Part shown: one piece after another, positions 8,601 to 17,804 of the stretch
Layout of the letters: the number at the start of each line of letters is the position of its first letter
Numbering within the stretch: the stretch's first letter is position 1
Source of the DNA: Comamonas sp. lk
GTDB taxonomy: Bacteria; Pseudomonadota; Gammaproteobacteria; Burkholderiales; Burkholderiaceae_C
Direction: 5' to 3'
Assembly: GCA_945925985.1 (NCBI GenBank)
Contig: CAMELV010000001.1
Span: 1-64,000, forward strand
Length of the DNA stretch: 64,000 nt
Notes under the pieces: model-generated
The model's input: the letters and a program-made list of their open reading frames with translations, nothing else
The model's database searches: none
What the model was told of the DNA's origin: nothing
Position numbers and translations under genes: made by a program

Positions 8601-9797
8601 ATGGCACTTGAGCATTTGATCGTCCTGGACCTGACCCACATGCTGTCTGGACCGTACGGCACCATGATGCTTGCAGACTTGGGCGCCCGCACCATCAAGA
8701 TCGAACCGCCTAGAACGGGTGAGGCAACCCGACGCCTGCTCGAGCACGATAAGGACTACGCGGCCGATGGCATGGGGGCCTATTTCCTCACGCTCAACCG
8801 TAACAAAGAAAGCGTGTGCATCGATTTAAAGAGTCAAGAGGGCCGGCGGGTTTTCCTGGATCTGGTGCGTTTGGCGGATGTGGTTTTCGATAATTTCAGC
8901 GTCGGTGTGACCCAGCGTCTAGGGATTGACCACGCAGTGCTGGCTGGCGTTAATCCAAGAATCATCACCTGCTCTGTCACAGGGTTTGGCGAGACTGGTC
9001 CGGACATCCACCGACCGGCTTTCGATCAAGTGGTGCAGGCTATGGGCGGCGGCATGTCCATTACGGGAAACCCTGAGACCGGGCCGACCCGCAGTGGCAT
9101 CCCGATCGGCGATCTGGGAGGTGGCATGTTCGGCACGCTGGGTGTACTGGCTGCGGTCGCAGAGCGGGAGCGTACTGGCAGGGGGCAACATGTGGATGTT
9201 TCTATGCTGGATGCCCAAATCTCCATGCTCAATTACATGGCGACCATGAGCCTGATGTCAGACATCGTGCCGCAAGGCGCGGGCAATGGCCATTTTGTCC
9301 ATGTGCCCTACAACAGCTACCCAACGTCTGATGGCCATATCATCGTGGCCTGCATCGGTGACCCCTTCTTTGTCCGGTTTGTGGATTTCATTGACATCCC
9401 TGAACTGCGAAATCCCGAATTGAAAGCGCAGCCGGTTCGTTTCGCCCAAAAGGCCGAGATTGATGCCCTAATTGCAGCCAAGTTGAAGACGCAGTCGACC
9501 GCCCATTGGCAGGCAGCGCTTGACGCGGTCAGGATACCCAATGGTCCCGTGAACAATTTCGCGCAAGCCCTGAACAGCAAGCAAGTAAGAGCCCGGCAAA
9601 TGGTGGTATCTGTCGCGCTCAAGACCGGGCAGTTACTGGAAATGCCTGGTAACCCCATCAAATTGTCCGATGCGGTAGCGCCGCGTTACACCTGCCCACC
9701 TGGCCTGGGCGAACACACCGAGAGTGTGCTTCGCGAACTGGGTGGTTATAGCGCGGAACAGTTGACGCACTTGAAACAAGCGGGCGTGATCGCCTGA
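8601..9797 (+). CDS. Class III (CaiB/BaiF) CoA-transferase
   Basis: This 398-residue enzyme moves CoA between carboxylic acids. The family opening LDLTHMLSGPYGTMMLADLGA is followed by VKIE-like TIKIEPP, NRNKESVCIDLK, SVTGFGETGP and the catalytic aspartate D171 in PIGDLGGGMFG. QHVDVSMLDA and the C-terminal PPGLGEHTESVL are also typical. It lies between the YrdC-like and lyase-like genes. Inference: it activates a dicarboxylate or hydroxy acid released by earlier steps, for later cleavage by the neighbouring lyase. Confidence 0.92.
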   Translation: MALEHLIVLDLTHMLSGPYGTMMLADLGARTIKIEPPRTGEATRRLLEHDKDYAADGMGAYFLTLNRNKESVCIDLKSQEGRRVFLDLVRLADVVFDNFSVGVTQRLGIDHAVLAGVNPRIITCSVTGFGETGPDIHRPAFDQVVQAMGGGMSITGNPETGPTRSGIPIGDLGGGMFGTLGVLAAVAERERTGRGQHVDVSMLDAQISMLNYMATMSLMSDIVPQGAGNGHFVHVPYNSYPTSDGHIIVACIGDPFFVRFVDFIDIPELRNPELKAQPVRFAQKAEIDALIAAKLKTQSTAHWQAALDAVRIPNGPVNNFAQALNSKQVRARQMVVSVALKTGQLLEMPGNPIKLSDAVAPRYTCPPGLGEHTESVLRELGGYSAEQLTHLKQAGVIA

Positions 9798-9806
9798 GCT
9801 GGCGCT

Positions 9807-10745
9807 GTGGAGTCGATTTGGATCACCGATGTCTCGCCGCGCGACGGACTGCAAAACCAGTCGAAGCTATTATCAACTGGCGATAAGCTGGCGTTGATTG
9901 GCCTGCTGGCTGCAGCGGGCTTGCGACGGGTCGAGGTCACCAGTTTTGTATCTCCCACGTCAGTGCCTCAAATGGCGGACGCTGCCGATCTGCTCTCGCT
10001 TGTGATCCAGCAGTTCCCGCAGTTGCAACCAACTGTCCTGGTGCCTAACCTCAGGGGCCTGGAGCGTGCCCGTCATGCTGGCGCAGGCGAAATATCCGTG
10101 GTGCTTGCCGCGACCGAAACCATGAACCGCAAAAACATCAAGCAGGGGTTGACGGACGCGACGCAGAACTGTCAGGACACTGTGCGGGCGGCGAAGTCAA
10201 TGGGCATGCGCACCCGAGCGTATCTGGCGGTTGCCTTTGATTGTCCCTTTGAAGGGGTCACGCCAGTTCCGACGCTCATAGCCTTGGCGCAACAGATGCA
10301 GGCTGCGCAAGTGGATGAAATTGTGATCGCGGACACGATTGGCTCTGCCACCCCCGGCAGGGTGCGCGATTGCCTGAGCATACTGGGTCAGGGGATACCC
10401 ATGAATCAGCTGGCGATGCATTTCCACGATACTCGGGGTCTGGCGACGGCCAACGCTTGGGCGGCCCTGGAAGGCGGCATACGTCGATTTGATGCCAGCA
10501 CCGGTGGTCTTGGCGGGTGCCCATTTGCACCCGGCGCCGCAGGCAATCTGGCCACAGAAGATTTGGTGTTAATGGCCCAAGGGAGTGGCTTCCAGACAAA
10601 TATCGAGATAGGCGGGTTGCTCGACGTGATCGAGTTCGCACAGCTCAAGATTGACCGGCCGTTGGGTGGGCGATCCTATTCATGGCTCGCGCTTCAAAAG
10701 CTAAAAGGTGATCTTGAAGCGCGGCTGCTGTCCCAGTTTAAATGA
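9807..10745 (+). CDS. HMG-CoA lyase-like (HMGL family) aldolase
   Basis: This 312-residue TIM-barrel enzyme cleaves a 3-hydroxyacyl-CoA into two products. ITDVSPRDGLQNQ holds the metal-binding aspartate and catalytic arginine. VEVTSFVSP, VLVPNLRGLERA, IADTIGSATP, the metal ligands in MHFHDTRG and the loop GGLGGCPFAPGAAGN all match HMG-CoA lyase. The start is GTG at 9807, 9 bp after the CoA-transferase stop. Pairing with a class III CoA-transferase suggests a 3-hydroxy-3-methylglutaryl-CoA- or citramalyl-CoA-like substrate, but the sequence alone does not decide. Confidence 0.9.
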   Translation: MESIWITDVSPRDGLQNQSKLLSTGDKLALIGLLAAAGLRRVEVTSFVSPTSVPQMADAADLLSLVIQQFPQLQPTVLVPNLRGLERARHAGAGEISVVLAATETMNRKNIKQGLTDATQNCQDTVRAAKSMGMRTRAYLAVAFDCPFEGVTPVPTLIALAQQMQAAQVDEIVIADTIGSATPGRVRDCLSILGQGIPMNQLAMHFHDTRGLATANAWAALEGGIRRFDASTGGLGGCPFAPGAAGNLATEDLVLMAQGSGFQTNIEIGGLLDVIEFAQLKIDRPLGGRSYSWLALQKLKGDLEARLLSQFK

Positions 10746-10818
10746 GGCTCCTAAATCTCGATCTGTCGGTAGGGCGCTATGGCGAGGGTTCATGGTTGTT
10801 TTTGTCTGCGTGTAGCGA

Positions 10819-10841
10819 GCACCTTGGTGCCGTATTTTTTT
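10819..10841 (+). terminator. Weak Rho-independent terminator
   Basis: A short stem GCAC-CTTG-GTGC is followed by CGTA and seven T. It lies between the lyase-like gene and the Bug-type gene and may reduce read-through. The stem is only 4-5 bp, so the call is tentative. Confidence 0.35.
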
Positions 10842-10892
10842 GGCGCAGGCACTATCATCGAGCCCAATAAAACTTCACTAATTGGAGATGCC

Positions 10893-11876
10893 ATGACTAA
10901 TTCTTTCCGACCAGCGTTCATTGCGCTGGCCTCGTTTGCTGTTCTGTCACTCATGGCCCCGCTGTCCGCTGTCGGACAAGCCTGGCCCACCAAGCAACCG
11001 ATCAAGCTGGTGGCGGTATTTCCGCCCGGCGGCTCGGTGGACCAGGTGGCGCGTCTGCTGGCGCCGGCCCTGTCGCAGCAACTTGGCCAATCGGTGGTCG
11101 TCGAGAACAAGGGTGGGGCCTCGGGCTCGATTGGCGCGGCAGCTGTGGCAGCGGCGCCGCCCGATGGCTACACCTTTGCGGTGGTGTTTGACAGCCATGG
11201 CGTCAACCCCAGCCTGATCCCGGGCCTGCCGTTTGACTCCAAGAAAGACCTGAGCCCGGTGGTGCTGATCGGTACCGCGCCCATGGTGCTGGGCACCCCG
11301 GCCGCCTCGGAGTTCAAGACGCTGGCCGATGTGGTGGCGGCCGCCCGCAGCCCTAAAGGTGCCAGCTACGGCACCATCGGTTCGGGCAGCCTTGGGCATT
11401 TGGCCATGGCGCTACTGGGCAAGGGCAATGGCCTTGAGTTCCAGCACATCCCCTACAAAGGCGGCGGTCCCTTGATGAACGATGCGGTCGCCGGCCACGT
11501 GCCGCTGGCGATCGGCTCGGTGTTTTTGCTCAAGCCCTTTATTGACAGCAAACGGCTGCGGCCGTTGGCAGTGACCACCAGCAAGCGTTCGCCTGATCTG
11601 CCAGAGGTGCCCACGCTGGCCGAGATGGGCTTTGCCGGCTTCGAGGCACCTGCCTGGTGGGCGGTGCTGGCCCCTGCCCGCACCCCGCCCGAGATCATGG
11701 CACGCATGAACGACGCTTTGAATAAGGCCATGAAAACCCCCGAGCTGGCCAAGCGGCTGGATGCCCAGGGCATTGACGTGGTGGGAGGGGCGCCCGAAGC
11801 AGCAAAGGTGTTCATCGAGCGCCAGATGGACGTCTGGGGCAAAGTGGTCAAAGACAACAACATCAAGGCCGACTGA
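10893..11876 (+). CDS. Bug/TctC-type tripartite tricarboxylate transporter substrate-binding protein
   Basis: This 327-residue periplasmic binding protein has a signal peptide (MTNSFRPAF, a hydrophobic core, SAVGQA). The mature start AWPTKQPIKLVAVFPPGGSVDQVARLLAPAL is typical of the Bordetella uptake gene family. QLGQSVVVENKGGASGSIGA, IPYKGGGPLMNDAVAGHV and EVPTLAEMGFAGFEAPAWW are further hallmarks. The frame extends upstream, but the ATG at 10893 has GGAG at 7 nt and a signal peptide directly behind it. No TctA/TctB membrane genes are nearby, which is common for these orphan proteins. It probably captures a carboxylate linked to the adjacent pathway. Confidence 0.92.
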   Translation: MTNSFRPAFIALASFAVLSLMAPLSAVGQAWPTKQPIKLVAVFPPGGSVDQVARLLAPALSQQLGQSVVVENKGGASGSIGAAAVAAAPPDGYTFAVVFDSHGVNPSLIPGLPFDSKKDLSPVVLIGTAPMVLGTPAASEFKTLADVVAAARSPKGASYGTIGSGSLGHLAMALLGKGNGLEFQHIPYKGGGPLMNDAVAGHVPLAIGSVFLLKPFIDSKRLRPLAVTTSKRSPDLPEVPTLAEMGFAGFEAPAWWAVLAPARTPPEIMARMNDALNKAMKTPELAKRLDAQGIDVVGGAPEAAKVFIERQMDVWGKVVKDNNIKAD

Positions 11877-11878
11877 CA

Positions 11879-11915
11879 CGGGCCCGCGCAGCTGGCCCGC
11901 GGTTGGTGCCAACCG
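11879..11915. terminator. Paired hairpins between convergent genes
   Basis: Two adjacent inverted repeats fill the gap between the Bug-type gene and the convergent decarboxylase-family gene: CGGGCC/GGCCCG with a 9-nt loop, then CGGTTGG-TG-CCAACCG. There is no T-run, so a terminator role is suggested by position only. Confidence 0.35.
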
Positions 11916-11923
11916 GGAGTGCT

Positions 11924-12469
11924 TCAGGCCTCCGGCGTGATGCCTAGCGCCACCAGAAAGCGGGCCACCATGTTGTAGGTGGCAATGGCACTGGTTAATT
12001 CCACGATCTGAGTCTCGTCAAAATGGTGGCGGAGTGCTTCGAACACTGTGTCGCTCACCGTTATGTCGAGGGTCATTTCTGCGGCGTAGCGCACTACCAG
12101 TGCCTCCTGCTCGCCCAGAGCCGGCTCAGAGGCGTTGCCGTGCCGGTCGATGTGCAGCAGTCGCTGCAGGGCCTCCAGCTCTGACTGAGTGCCCCCAGCG
12201 GCCAGAAAATCGGGCGCGTGGTGGTGGTATTCGTAATCGGCGCCGGTCAGCAGCGCCACGGTGCAGATTCCGAGCTCGCGCAGTTTGCGGCTGGTTGGCA
12301 GCTCGGTACGCACCGCTTTGAGGTAGACGTTCCAGCCGCGCGCAACCGGTTCGCTCCAGAGCAGGGCTTTGTCCAGGTTCAGCAGCGTGCCCCCGCGTCG
12401 CGCCAGGATGGCGTCCACCAGCGCCGGCGGTTGGGGTTTGAGTTCCGGGGTCCAGTCTGGGATTCGCAT
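11924..12469 (-). CDS. Carboxymuconolactone decarboxylase (AhpD-like) family protein
   Basis: This 181-residue protein has the AhpD/CMD helical fold. The start MRIPDWTPELKPQPPALVDA is followed by ARRGGTLLNLDKALLWSEPVA and LRELGICTVALLTGADYEYHHHAPDF. Peroxidase-type members carry a CxxC at that last position. Here the cysteines are absent and histidines are present, so AhpD-type disulfide reduction is unlikely. The ATG at 12469 gives the family length; the frame extends to 12784 but would run across the divergent dapF start. The function is unknown. Confidence 0.82.
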   Translation of the reverse strand: MRIPDWTPELKPQPPALVDAILARRGGTLLNLDKALLWSEPVARGWNVYLKAVRTELPTSRKLRELGICTVALLTGADYEYHHHAPDFLAAGGTQSELEALQRLLHIDRHGNASEPALGEQEALVVRYAAEMTLDITVSDTVFEALRHHFDETQIVELTSAIATYNMVARFLVALGITPEA

Positions 12470-12523
12470 GAGTAGGCCTGTCTTGCAGTGAGGAGTGGCG
12501 AAGGATAAGCGGATAATTCTCTT

Positions 12524-13387
12524 ATGCGAATCCCATTCACCAAAATGCAGGGGGCTGGCAACGACTTTGTCGTGCTGGATGAGACTCGGCAGCGCTTTGG
12601 TCTTTCGGGTGCGCAGTACCGGTGGTTGGCCGACCGGCACTTTGGCGTGGGCGCAGATCAGATTCTGAGCGTGCGACCTTCTCCCGGCCCGGGCATTGAT
12701 TTTGAGTACGTGATCCACAACGCCGACGGCGCCGAGGTCGAACAATGTGGCAATGGCGCGCGCTGCTTTGCCCGCTTTGTGCACGAGCGCGGCTTGAGCC
12801 CCAAGACGACTTTGCGAGTGCAGACCCTATCTGGCGTAATTCAACCCCAACTGCACCCGGACGGCCGTGTCACGGTTGACATGGGGCCTCCCGTGTTCAC
12901 GCCGACCGAGGTACCCTTTGACGCCGACGGACTTCAAGCGCAACCCCGAGGCGACTGGCAGCAGTGGCCGATCGATCTGTCCGGCGCCAAGGTCTGGCTG
13001 GCGGTGTTGTCCATGGGCAACCCGCACGCAGTGCAACTGGTCGACGACGTCGACACCGCACCCGTGGCGCAACAGGGGCCCCTGATCGAGCATCACACTC
13101 GTTTCGTGCGGCGCGTCAATGCAGGTTTTTTACAGGTGCTAGACCGCCGGCAGGTGCGCTTGCGCGTGTTCGAGCGCGGCGCCGGCGAGACCCTGGCCTG
13201 TGGCTCTGGTGCCTGCGCGGCGGTGGTGGCCGGGATCCGGCTGGGTTTGCTCGACCACAGTGTCGATGTTCAGACACGGGGCGGCCTGCTGACCATTTCC
13301 TGGGCGGGTGATGCCGCACATGTGATGATGACTGGCGCTGCCAACACAGTTTTTCAAGGCGATATTGACCTCCCCGACCTCTTATGA
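12524..13387 (+). CDS. dapF: Diaminopimelate epimerase
   Basis: This 287-residue enzyme interconverts LL- and meso-diaminopimelate for lysine and peptidoglycan synthesis. The start [20 protein letters not shown] is canonical. The two catalytic cysteines lie in QCGNGARC and [12 protein letters not shown], and substrate contacts lie in SMGNPHAVQ and FVRRVNAGF. The next gene overlaps its stop by 4 bp. The dapF-DUF484-xerC order is conserved in proteobacteria. Confidence 0.97.
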   Translation: MRIPFTKMQGAGNDFVVLDETRQRFGLSGAQYRWLADRHFGVGADQILSVRPSPGPGIDFEYVIHNADGAEVEQCGNGARCFARFVHERGLSPKTTLRVQTLSGVIQPQLHPDGRVTVDMGPPVFTPTEVPFDADGLQAQPRGDWQQWPIDLSGAKVWLAVLSMGNPHAVQLVDDVDTAPVAQQGPLIEHHTRFVRRVNAGFLQVLDRRQVRLRVFERGAGETLACGSGACAAVVAGIRLGLLDHSVDVQTRGGLLTISWAGDAAHVMMTGAANTVFQGDIDLPDLL

Positions 13388-14079
13388 CCACACCCCTGAC
13401 CCACCCCATCACAGAAGACGACATTGCCGACTACCTCGGCAGCAACCCGGAGTTTTTTGAGCGCCACGCCGAGTTGTTGGCTGCGGTGCACTTAAGCAGC
13501 CCGCACAACCAGCGTGCGGTCAGTCTGCAGGAGCGTCAGGCCGAGATGCTGCGCGAGAAAATCAAGGTGCTGGAGCACCGCATGATGGACATGATTCGGC
13601 ACGGCAACGAGAACGTGATGCTGTCCGGTCGTCTGCTTCGCTGGGCTGCCAGCCTGTTCGGCATCGCAGATGCTGCTGCGTTGCCCGCCCAGATCACCAG
13701 CGACATTGCCGCCCGGTTTGCTGTTCCTCAGGTAGCGCTACGGGTATGGGATGTCATGCCAGCGATGGCGCAAGCGGCATTCGCACAAGGCGTGAGTGCT
13801 GAGGTCAAACTGTTTGCCGAGTCCCTCAGCGAACCTTTTTGTGGCCTAAACACGGGTTTTGAGGTGACTGACTGGTTGTCTGACCCTGCGGCAGCGGCCT
13901 CCTTGGCGATTTTGCCCTTGCGCGGGTTGGCCGATGGCGCTGGGTCGGGACCATTGATTGGACTGTTGGTCTTGGCGTCGCCCGATTCCCAGCGCTTCAA
14001 CAGCGCGATGGGGACTGAGTTTCTGGAGCGCATCGCCGAACTCTGTGGCGCTGCTTTGGCGCGGCTGCGCCAGGCCTGA
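13384..14079 (+). CDS. DUF484 family protein
   Basis: This 231-residue cytoplasmic protein has the DUF484 start: [21 protein letters not shown], then [21 protein letters not shown], a predicted coiled coil, and a GAF-like C-terminal half. Its biochemical role is not established. Its place between dapF and xerC, with a 4-bp overlap at its start, is the conserved one. It ends 13 bp before the likely GTG start of xerC. Confidence 0.9.
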   Translation: MTTPLTHPITEDDIADYLGSNPEFFERHAELLAAVHLSSPHNQRAVSLQERQAEMLREKIKVLEHRMMDMIRHGNENVMLSGRLLRWAASLFGIADAAALPAQITSDIAARFAVPQVALRVWDVMPAMAQAAFAQGVSAEVKLFAESLSEPFCGLNTGFEVTDWLSDPAAAASLAILPLRGLADGAGSGPLIGLLVLASPDSQRFNSAMGTEFLERIAELCGAALARLRQA

Positions 14080-14092
14080 CGCTGGTTTTGCT

Positions 14093-15049
14093 GTGGCCCA
14101 CGATCAGGACACCGCCCTGACCGAGCGCTACCTGACTCATGTGCGGGTTGAAAAGCGGCTGGCCAGCCGCACCGTCACGCTTTATACGATTGACCTGCTC
14201 AAACTCGCTGAATTCGCCAGTCGGGCCGAGCTCACCTTGACGCAGGTGCAAAACCACCATGTTCGGCGCTGGGTAGCGCAAATGCACGCCGGCGGTCGCA
14301 GTGGCCGCGGGATTGCGCTGGTCCTGTCGGGTTGGCGCGGTTTCTACACCTGGCTGGGGCGCGAGGGGCTGGTTGGCGCCAATCCGGTGCAGGATGTGCG
14401 CGCACCCAAGGCAGGCAAGCCTCTGCCCAAGGCACTGGGCGTGGACCAAGCCATGCAGTTGGCTAACTATTCAGAGAGCCCGGACGACCCCTGGTTGGCT
14501 GTACGCGACAGCGCCATCGTGGAATTGCTCTATGGCAGCGGCCTGCGCGTGGGTGAATTGGTCGGGCTTGATGTGGCGGCAAGTGCGCAGGCGCGGGGCT
14601 GGGTCGATGTGGCGTCGGCCGAGGCCCATGTGCTTGGCAAGGGCGGCAAGCGGCGCTCCGTGCCGGTGGGGGCTCAGGCCCTGGCCGCACTACAGCAGTG
14701 GTTGGCGCTGCGGGGTGGTGCGCCGTCGCGAACACCGTCCGCTGCGCAGACCGCCTTGTTCATTGGCCGGAACGGCACGCGACTCACCGCTCAATCGATC
14801 TGGCTGCGGCTGCGTCGGCGCAGCCTGCAGGCTGGGCTGGCTGCGCCGGTGCACCCCCATATGCTGCGCCACTCTTTTGCCAGCCATCTGCTGCAATCCA
14901 GCAGCGACCTGCGTGCCGTGCAGGAATTGCTGGGCCACGCCAACATCAGCACCACGCAGGTCTACACCCGGCTCGATTTTCAGCACTTGGCCCGGGCTTA
15001 TGACGCGGCGCACCCCAGGGCCAAAGTCAAGGGCGGCAACCAAAGTTGA
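14093..15049 (+). CDS. xerC: Tyrosine recombinase XerC
   Basis: This 318-residue recombinase acts with XerD at dif to resolve chromosome dimers. The N-terminal SAM-like DNA-binding domain (about 1-100) contains YLTHVRVEKRLASRTVTLY. The catalytic residues are R152 (SGLRVGEL), K183 (LGKGGKRR), H256 and R259 (HPHMLRHSFASHLL), H282 (LLGHANISTTQ) and nucleophile Y291 (YTRLD). No ATG fits. The GTG at 14093 gives the family length and lies 13 bp after DUF484; the open frame extends further upstream only inside DUF484. Context supports the chromosomal XerC rather than a phage integrase. Confidence 0.93.
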   Translation: MAHDQDTALTERYLTHVRVEKRLASRTVTLYTIDLLKLAEFASRAELTLTQVQNHHVRRWVAQMHAGGRSGRGIALVLSGWRGFYTWLGREGLVGANPVQDVRAPKAGKPLPKALGVDQAMQLANYSESPDDPWLAVRDSAIVELLYGSGLRVGELVGLDVAASAQARGWVDVASAEAHVLGKGGKRRSVPVGAQALAALQQWLALRGGAPSRTPSAAQTALFIGRNGTRLTAQSIWLRLRRRSLQAGLAAPVHPHMLRHSFASHLLQSSSDLRAVQELLGHANISTTQVYTRLDFQHLARAYDAAHPRAKVKGGNQS

Positions 15050-15076
15050 GGGGCGCTCGCGCAAATCTCCTATACT
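15046..15076 (+). promoter_or_regulatory. Candidate sigma70 promoter for rplM-rpsI
   Basis: TATACT (15071-15076) is a good -10 element. TTGAGG (15046-15051) lies 19 nt upstream as a -35, slightly over-spaced. The roughly 150-nt leader that follows could carry ribosomal-protein feedback control; no specific site was identified. Confidence 0.4.
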
Positions 15077-15233
15077 GTCTGGCTTCGCAGCGCTTTAGTG
15101 GCTCCGCGGCGAAGTCATTTTTGTGCACCATCACCTGACGGCGTGCTGAGTGAGCCCCACCTAAGAGATTCCCGCCAGAGGAACGCCGAACGTGGAAAAG
15201 AGCCCGCCAAACCCTCTTTCAAAGAGAAAACTC

Positions 15234-15665
15234 ATGACCAAAACTTTCAGCGCCAAACCCGCTGATGTGGTGCACGAGTGGTTTGTGCTTGACGCGACCG
15301 ACAAGGTCCTCGGACGAGTAGCCAGCGAAGTTGCTCTCCGTTTGCGCGGCAAACACAAGGCCATTTACACGCCCCACGTCGATACCGGTGACTTCATCGT
15401 CATCATCAACGCAGCCCAACTGCGTGTCACCGGCGCCAAGCCGATCGACAAGGTGTACTACCGTCACTCGGGCTACCCGGGCGGCATTACGGCCACCAAT
15501 TTCCGCGACATGCAAGCCAAGCACCCCGGGCGCGCTTTAGAAAAAGCCGTCAAGGGCATGCTGCCCAAGGGACCCCTGGGCTACGCCATGATCAAGAAGC
15601 TCAAGGTGTACGGCGGTGCTGAGCACCCGCACACTGCCCAGCAACCCAAAGTGTTGGAAATTTAA
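15234..15665 (+). CDS. rplM: 50S ribosomal protein L13
   Basis: This 143-residue large-subunit protein is one of the early assembly proteins. The canonical start [20 protein letters not shown] is followed by [31 protein letters not shown] and [12 protein letters not shown]. The ATG at 15234 has an AAAGAG site upstream; 14 upstream in-frame codons are excluded. It is cotranscribed with rpsI, 11 bp downstream, the universal pairing. Confidence 0.98.
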   Translation: MTKTFSAKPADVVHEWFVLDATDKVLGRVASEVALRLRGKHKAIYTPHVDTGDFIVIINAAQLRVTGAKPIDKVYYRHSGYPGGITATNFRDMQAKHPGRALEKAVKGMLPKGPLGYAMIKKLKVYGGAEHPHTAQQPKVLEI

Positions 15666-15676
15666 GGAGCCTTAAC

Positions 15677-16069
15677 ATGATTGGTGATTGGAACAATGGT
15701 ACCGGCCGTCGCAAATCCAGCGTCGCCCGCGTTTTCCTAAAAAAAGGCTCCGGCCAGATTGTGGTGAACGGCAAAGACATCGAGAAATTCTTCGGTCGTC
15801 AAACCTCCATCATGATCTGCAAGCAGCCCCTGATGCTGACCAACCACGCCCAGACGTTTGACATTATGGTCAATGTAGCGGGTGGTGGTGAATCTGGTCA
15901 GGCCGGTGCCGTACGCCATGGCATTACCCGTGCCCTGATCGATTACGATGCGACCCTCAAGCCCGAGTTGAGCAAAGCGGGTTTCGTCACCCGAGATGCC
16001 CGCGAAGTCGAGCGCAAAAAGGTCGGCTTCCACGGCGCTCGTCGCCGCAAACAGTTCAGCAAACGTTAA
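15677..16069 (+). CDS. rpsI: 30S ribosomal protein S9
   Basis: This 130-residue small-subunit protein has a C-terminal tail that reaches the P-site t[41 protein letters not shown], the conserved [11 protein letters not shown] and the terminal RRRKQFSKR are all present. AAGGAG lies upstream of the ATG. Confidence 0.98.
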   Translation: MIGDWNNGTGRRKSSVARVFLKKGSGQIVVNGKDIEKFFGRQTSIMICKQPLMLTNHAQTFDIMVNVAGGGESGQAGAVRHGITRALIDYDATLKPELSKAGFVTRDAREVERKKVGFHGARRRKQFSKR

Positions 16070-16107
16070 GTTGCGTCCACGCTGCGCGGTCAACGCGTGG
16101 CTACTCG

Positions 16108-16139
16108 ACAGCCGCCTCGAAGCAGTTCCTGGCGGCTGT
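16108..16139 (+). terminator. Hairpin after rpsI, possible terminator
   Basis: ACAGCCGCC pairs with GGCGGCTGT across a 14-nt loop, followed by TTGTCGTTGT, which is only weakly T-rich. A second perfect 8-bp stem (GGCGAGTC/GACTCGCC, 16165-16188) lies just before the next gene. Either could end the ribosomal operon. Confidence 0.4.
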
Positions 16140-16193
16140 TGTCGTTGTGGAGCGCCCTTAGCAAGGCGAGTCGCCTGCTAGACTCGCCAAGAG

Positions 16194-16922
16194 ATGAGAG
16201 TTCGCCTATTTCTCCGCCGTTTGACCATCAGTGCGCCGCGCATGTCGGTGCGCAGCGCCATGCCGTGGCCCCTGCGCTGGATCGTCCTGGCGATTGTCTT
16301 GGGCTTTTGTGCGGCCATTGCTTTGTGGGCGTTCGAATTTGGTCGCAATATTGCCGGGCTTGAATCTTCCGGCCGAGAGTGGCTGCAACAGACCCGGGTT
16401 GACATGACGGCCCTGCGCGCCGAGCTAGAGGCCACCAAAGAGGCGCGCGACAAGGCGCAGTCCATTGCCAATACGGCCAGCACCTTGCTGACCTCTGAAA
16501 AAGTGGCGCAAGAACGGCTCCTGGCGCAGAACAAGCAACTCGAAGCTGACAACCGGGCCCTCCGCGACGACCTTGGCTTCTTCGAGAAGCTGATCCCCTC
16601 TGGCAGTGGTGAGAGCATGGCCATTCGCGGTCTTCAGGGCGAGGTCATCAACGGGCGTGAACTCAAATGGCAGGTTCTGGTCATTCAGCCACTGAAAAAT
16701 CCGGGAGAGTTCAACGGCCGCCTTGAGTTAGTTTTCACCGGCGTGCAAAACGGCAAACCCTGGGCCACGACTTTGCCCGGCGGCCCGCAGGCGCTCAAAT
16801 TGCGCCAGTATGGTCGAGTGGCGGGCACGCTGGAGTTGCCATCTCAGACTGTAGTGAAGGGCATCACGGCCAAGGTGCTGGACGGCACAATGGTCAATGC
16901 CGTGCAAACCATCAAGTTATAG
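16194..16922 (+). CDS. DUF6776-like membrane-anchored coiled-coil protein
   Basis: This 242-residue protein of unknown function is typical of this Burkholderiales neighbourhood. A short basic N-terminus is followed by one transmembrane segment (about 24-48, LRWIVLAIVLGFCAAIALWAF). A coiled coil rich in Ala/Glu/Lys (about 65-125) comes next, then a compact beta-rich C-terminal domain with LQGEVINGRELKWQVLVIQP. The topology suggests a periplasmic C-terminus. The bactofilin gene follows after 46 bp, which makes a link to the cell envelope or cytoskeleton plausible but unproven. Confidence 0.75.
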   Translation: MRVRLFLRRLTISAPRMSVRSAMPWPLRWIVLAIVLGFCAAIALWAFEFGRNIAGLESSGREWLQQTRVDMTALRAELEATKEARDKAQSIANTASTLLTSEKVAQERLLAQNKQLEADNRALRDDLGFFEKLIPSGSGESMAIRGLQGEVINGRELKWQVLVIQPLKNPGEFNGRLELVFTGVQNGKPWATTLPGGPQALKLRQYGRVAGTLELPSQTVVKGITAKVLDGTMVNAVQTIKL

Positions 16923-16968
16923 TCCATCTCACACAGCGGCTCCCAATCTTTTCCAAACCCAAGCATCC

Positions 16969-17376
16969 ATGTTCAATAAAAAAAAGCAGCCGCCTATTAA
17001 AAGCTTGATCGCTCAAGGTACGAGGATCGATGGGAATGTGCACTTTGAGGAGGGCCTGCGTGTGGACGGCGCCGTCAATGGAAACGTCGGTGCTGCTCCG
17101 GAGGCTGCCTCAATCCTTGTGATTTCTGAGACCGCCGTGGTTACTGGTGAAGTCCGCGCAGACCACATCATCATCAATGGCCATGTCAACGGCCCGGTCC
17201 ACGCGGCGGCCTTGCTGGAGCTGCAGCCGAAGGCCCGGATCCAGGGCGACGTGCAGTACGCCGCGCTAGAGATGCACCAAGGCGCCCTGATTGACGGCCA
17301 GTTGCGTCCTCTGTTGGGTGGCGCCGAAAAACCCACACTGGTATTGGCGGCAAATAACCAGGCAGTGAATTCCTGA
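16969..17376 (+). CDS. Bactofilin
   Basis: This 135-residue polymer-forming cytoskeletal protein has the DUF583 beta-helix. [23 protein letters not shown] is followed by successive short beta repeats with [13 protein letters not shown] and [20 protein letters not shown]. The ATG at 16969 begins MFNKKKQPP, a typical basic membrane-targeting start; the frame extends 24 codons upstream into the preceding gene's tail. Bactofilins scaffold envelope enzymes, and an M23 endopeptidase gene lies about 1.5 kb downstream. Confidence 0.93.
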   Translation: MFNKKKQPPIKSLIAQGTRIDGNVHFEEGLRVDGAVNGNVGAAPEAASILVISETAVVTGEVRADHIIINGHVNGPVHAAALLELQPKARIQGDVQYAALEMHQGALIDGQLRPLLGGAEKPTLVLAANNQAVNS

Positions 17377-17422
17377 GCGAATTGCTGTACTATTAACAAT
17401 AGTCAAAACATTGGAGTTAGCC

Positions 17423-17788
17423 ATGAGCGCTGTTGCAGAAAATATTCAGACCGAAATGCCCACCCCCATTCTGTTCACCGACAGTGCCGCTGCCAAGGTG
17501 GCTGATCTGATCGCCGAAGAAGGGAACTCTGAGCTTAAATTGCGTGTGTTTGTTCAGGGCGGCGGTTGCTCTGGCTTTCAGTATGGTTTTACTTTCGATG
17601 AAATCACCAACGAAGACGACACCACCATGACCAAGAATGGCGTCTCCCTGCTGATTGACGCCATGAGTTACCAGTATCTGGTGGGCGCCGAGATTGATTA
17701 CAAAGAAGACCTGCAAGGGGCGCAGTTTGTCATCAAGAATCCCAACGCCACCACCACTTGCGGCTGCGGCTCGAGCTTCTCGACCTGA
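17423..17788 (+). CDS. erpA: Iron-sulfur cluster insertion protein ErpA
   Basis: This 121-residue A-type carrier delivers Fe-S clusters to apoproteins. The three ligand cysteines are in [14 protein letters not shown] and [10 protein letters not shown]. The ATG at 17423 has TTGGAG 7 nt upstream; a TTG 12 nt earlier is the ribosome binding site region, not the start. A perfect inverted repeat CTATT-AAC-AATAG (17390-17402) lies just upstream and might be regulatory. Confidence 0.95.
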   Translation: MSAVAENIQTEMPTPILFTDSAAAKVADLIAEEGNSELKLRVFVQGGGCSGFQYGFTFDEITNEDDTTMTKNGVSLLIDAMSYQYLVGAEIDYKEDLQGAQFVIKNPNATTTCGCGSSFST

Positions 17789-17804
17789 TCCGCTGCTGCC
17801 CGGC

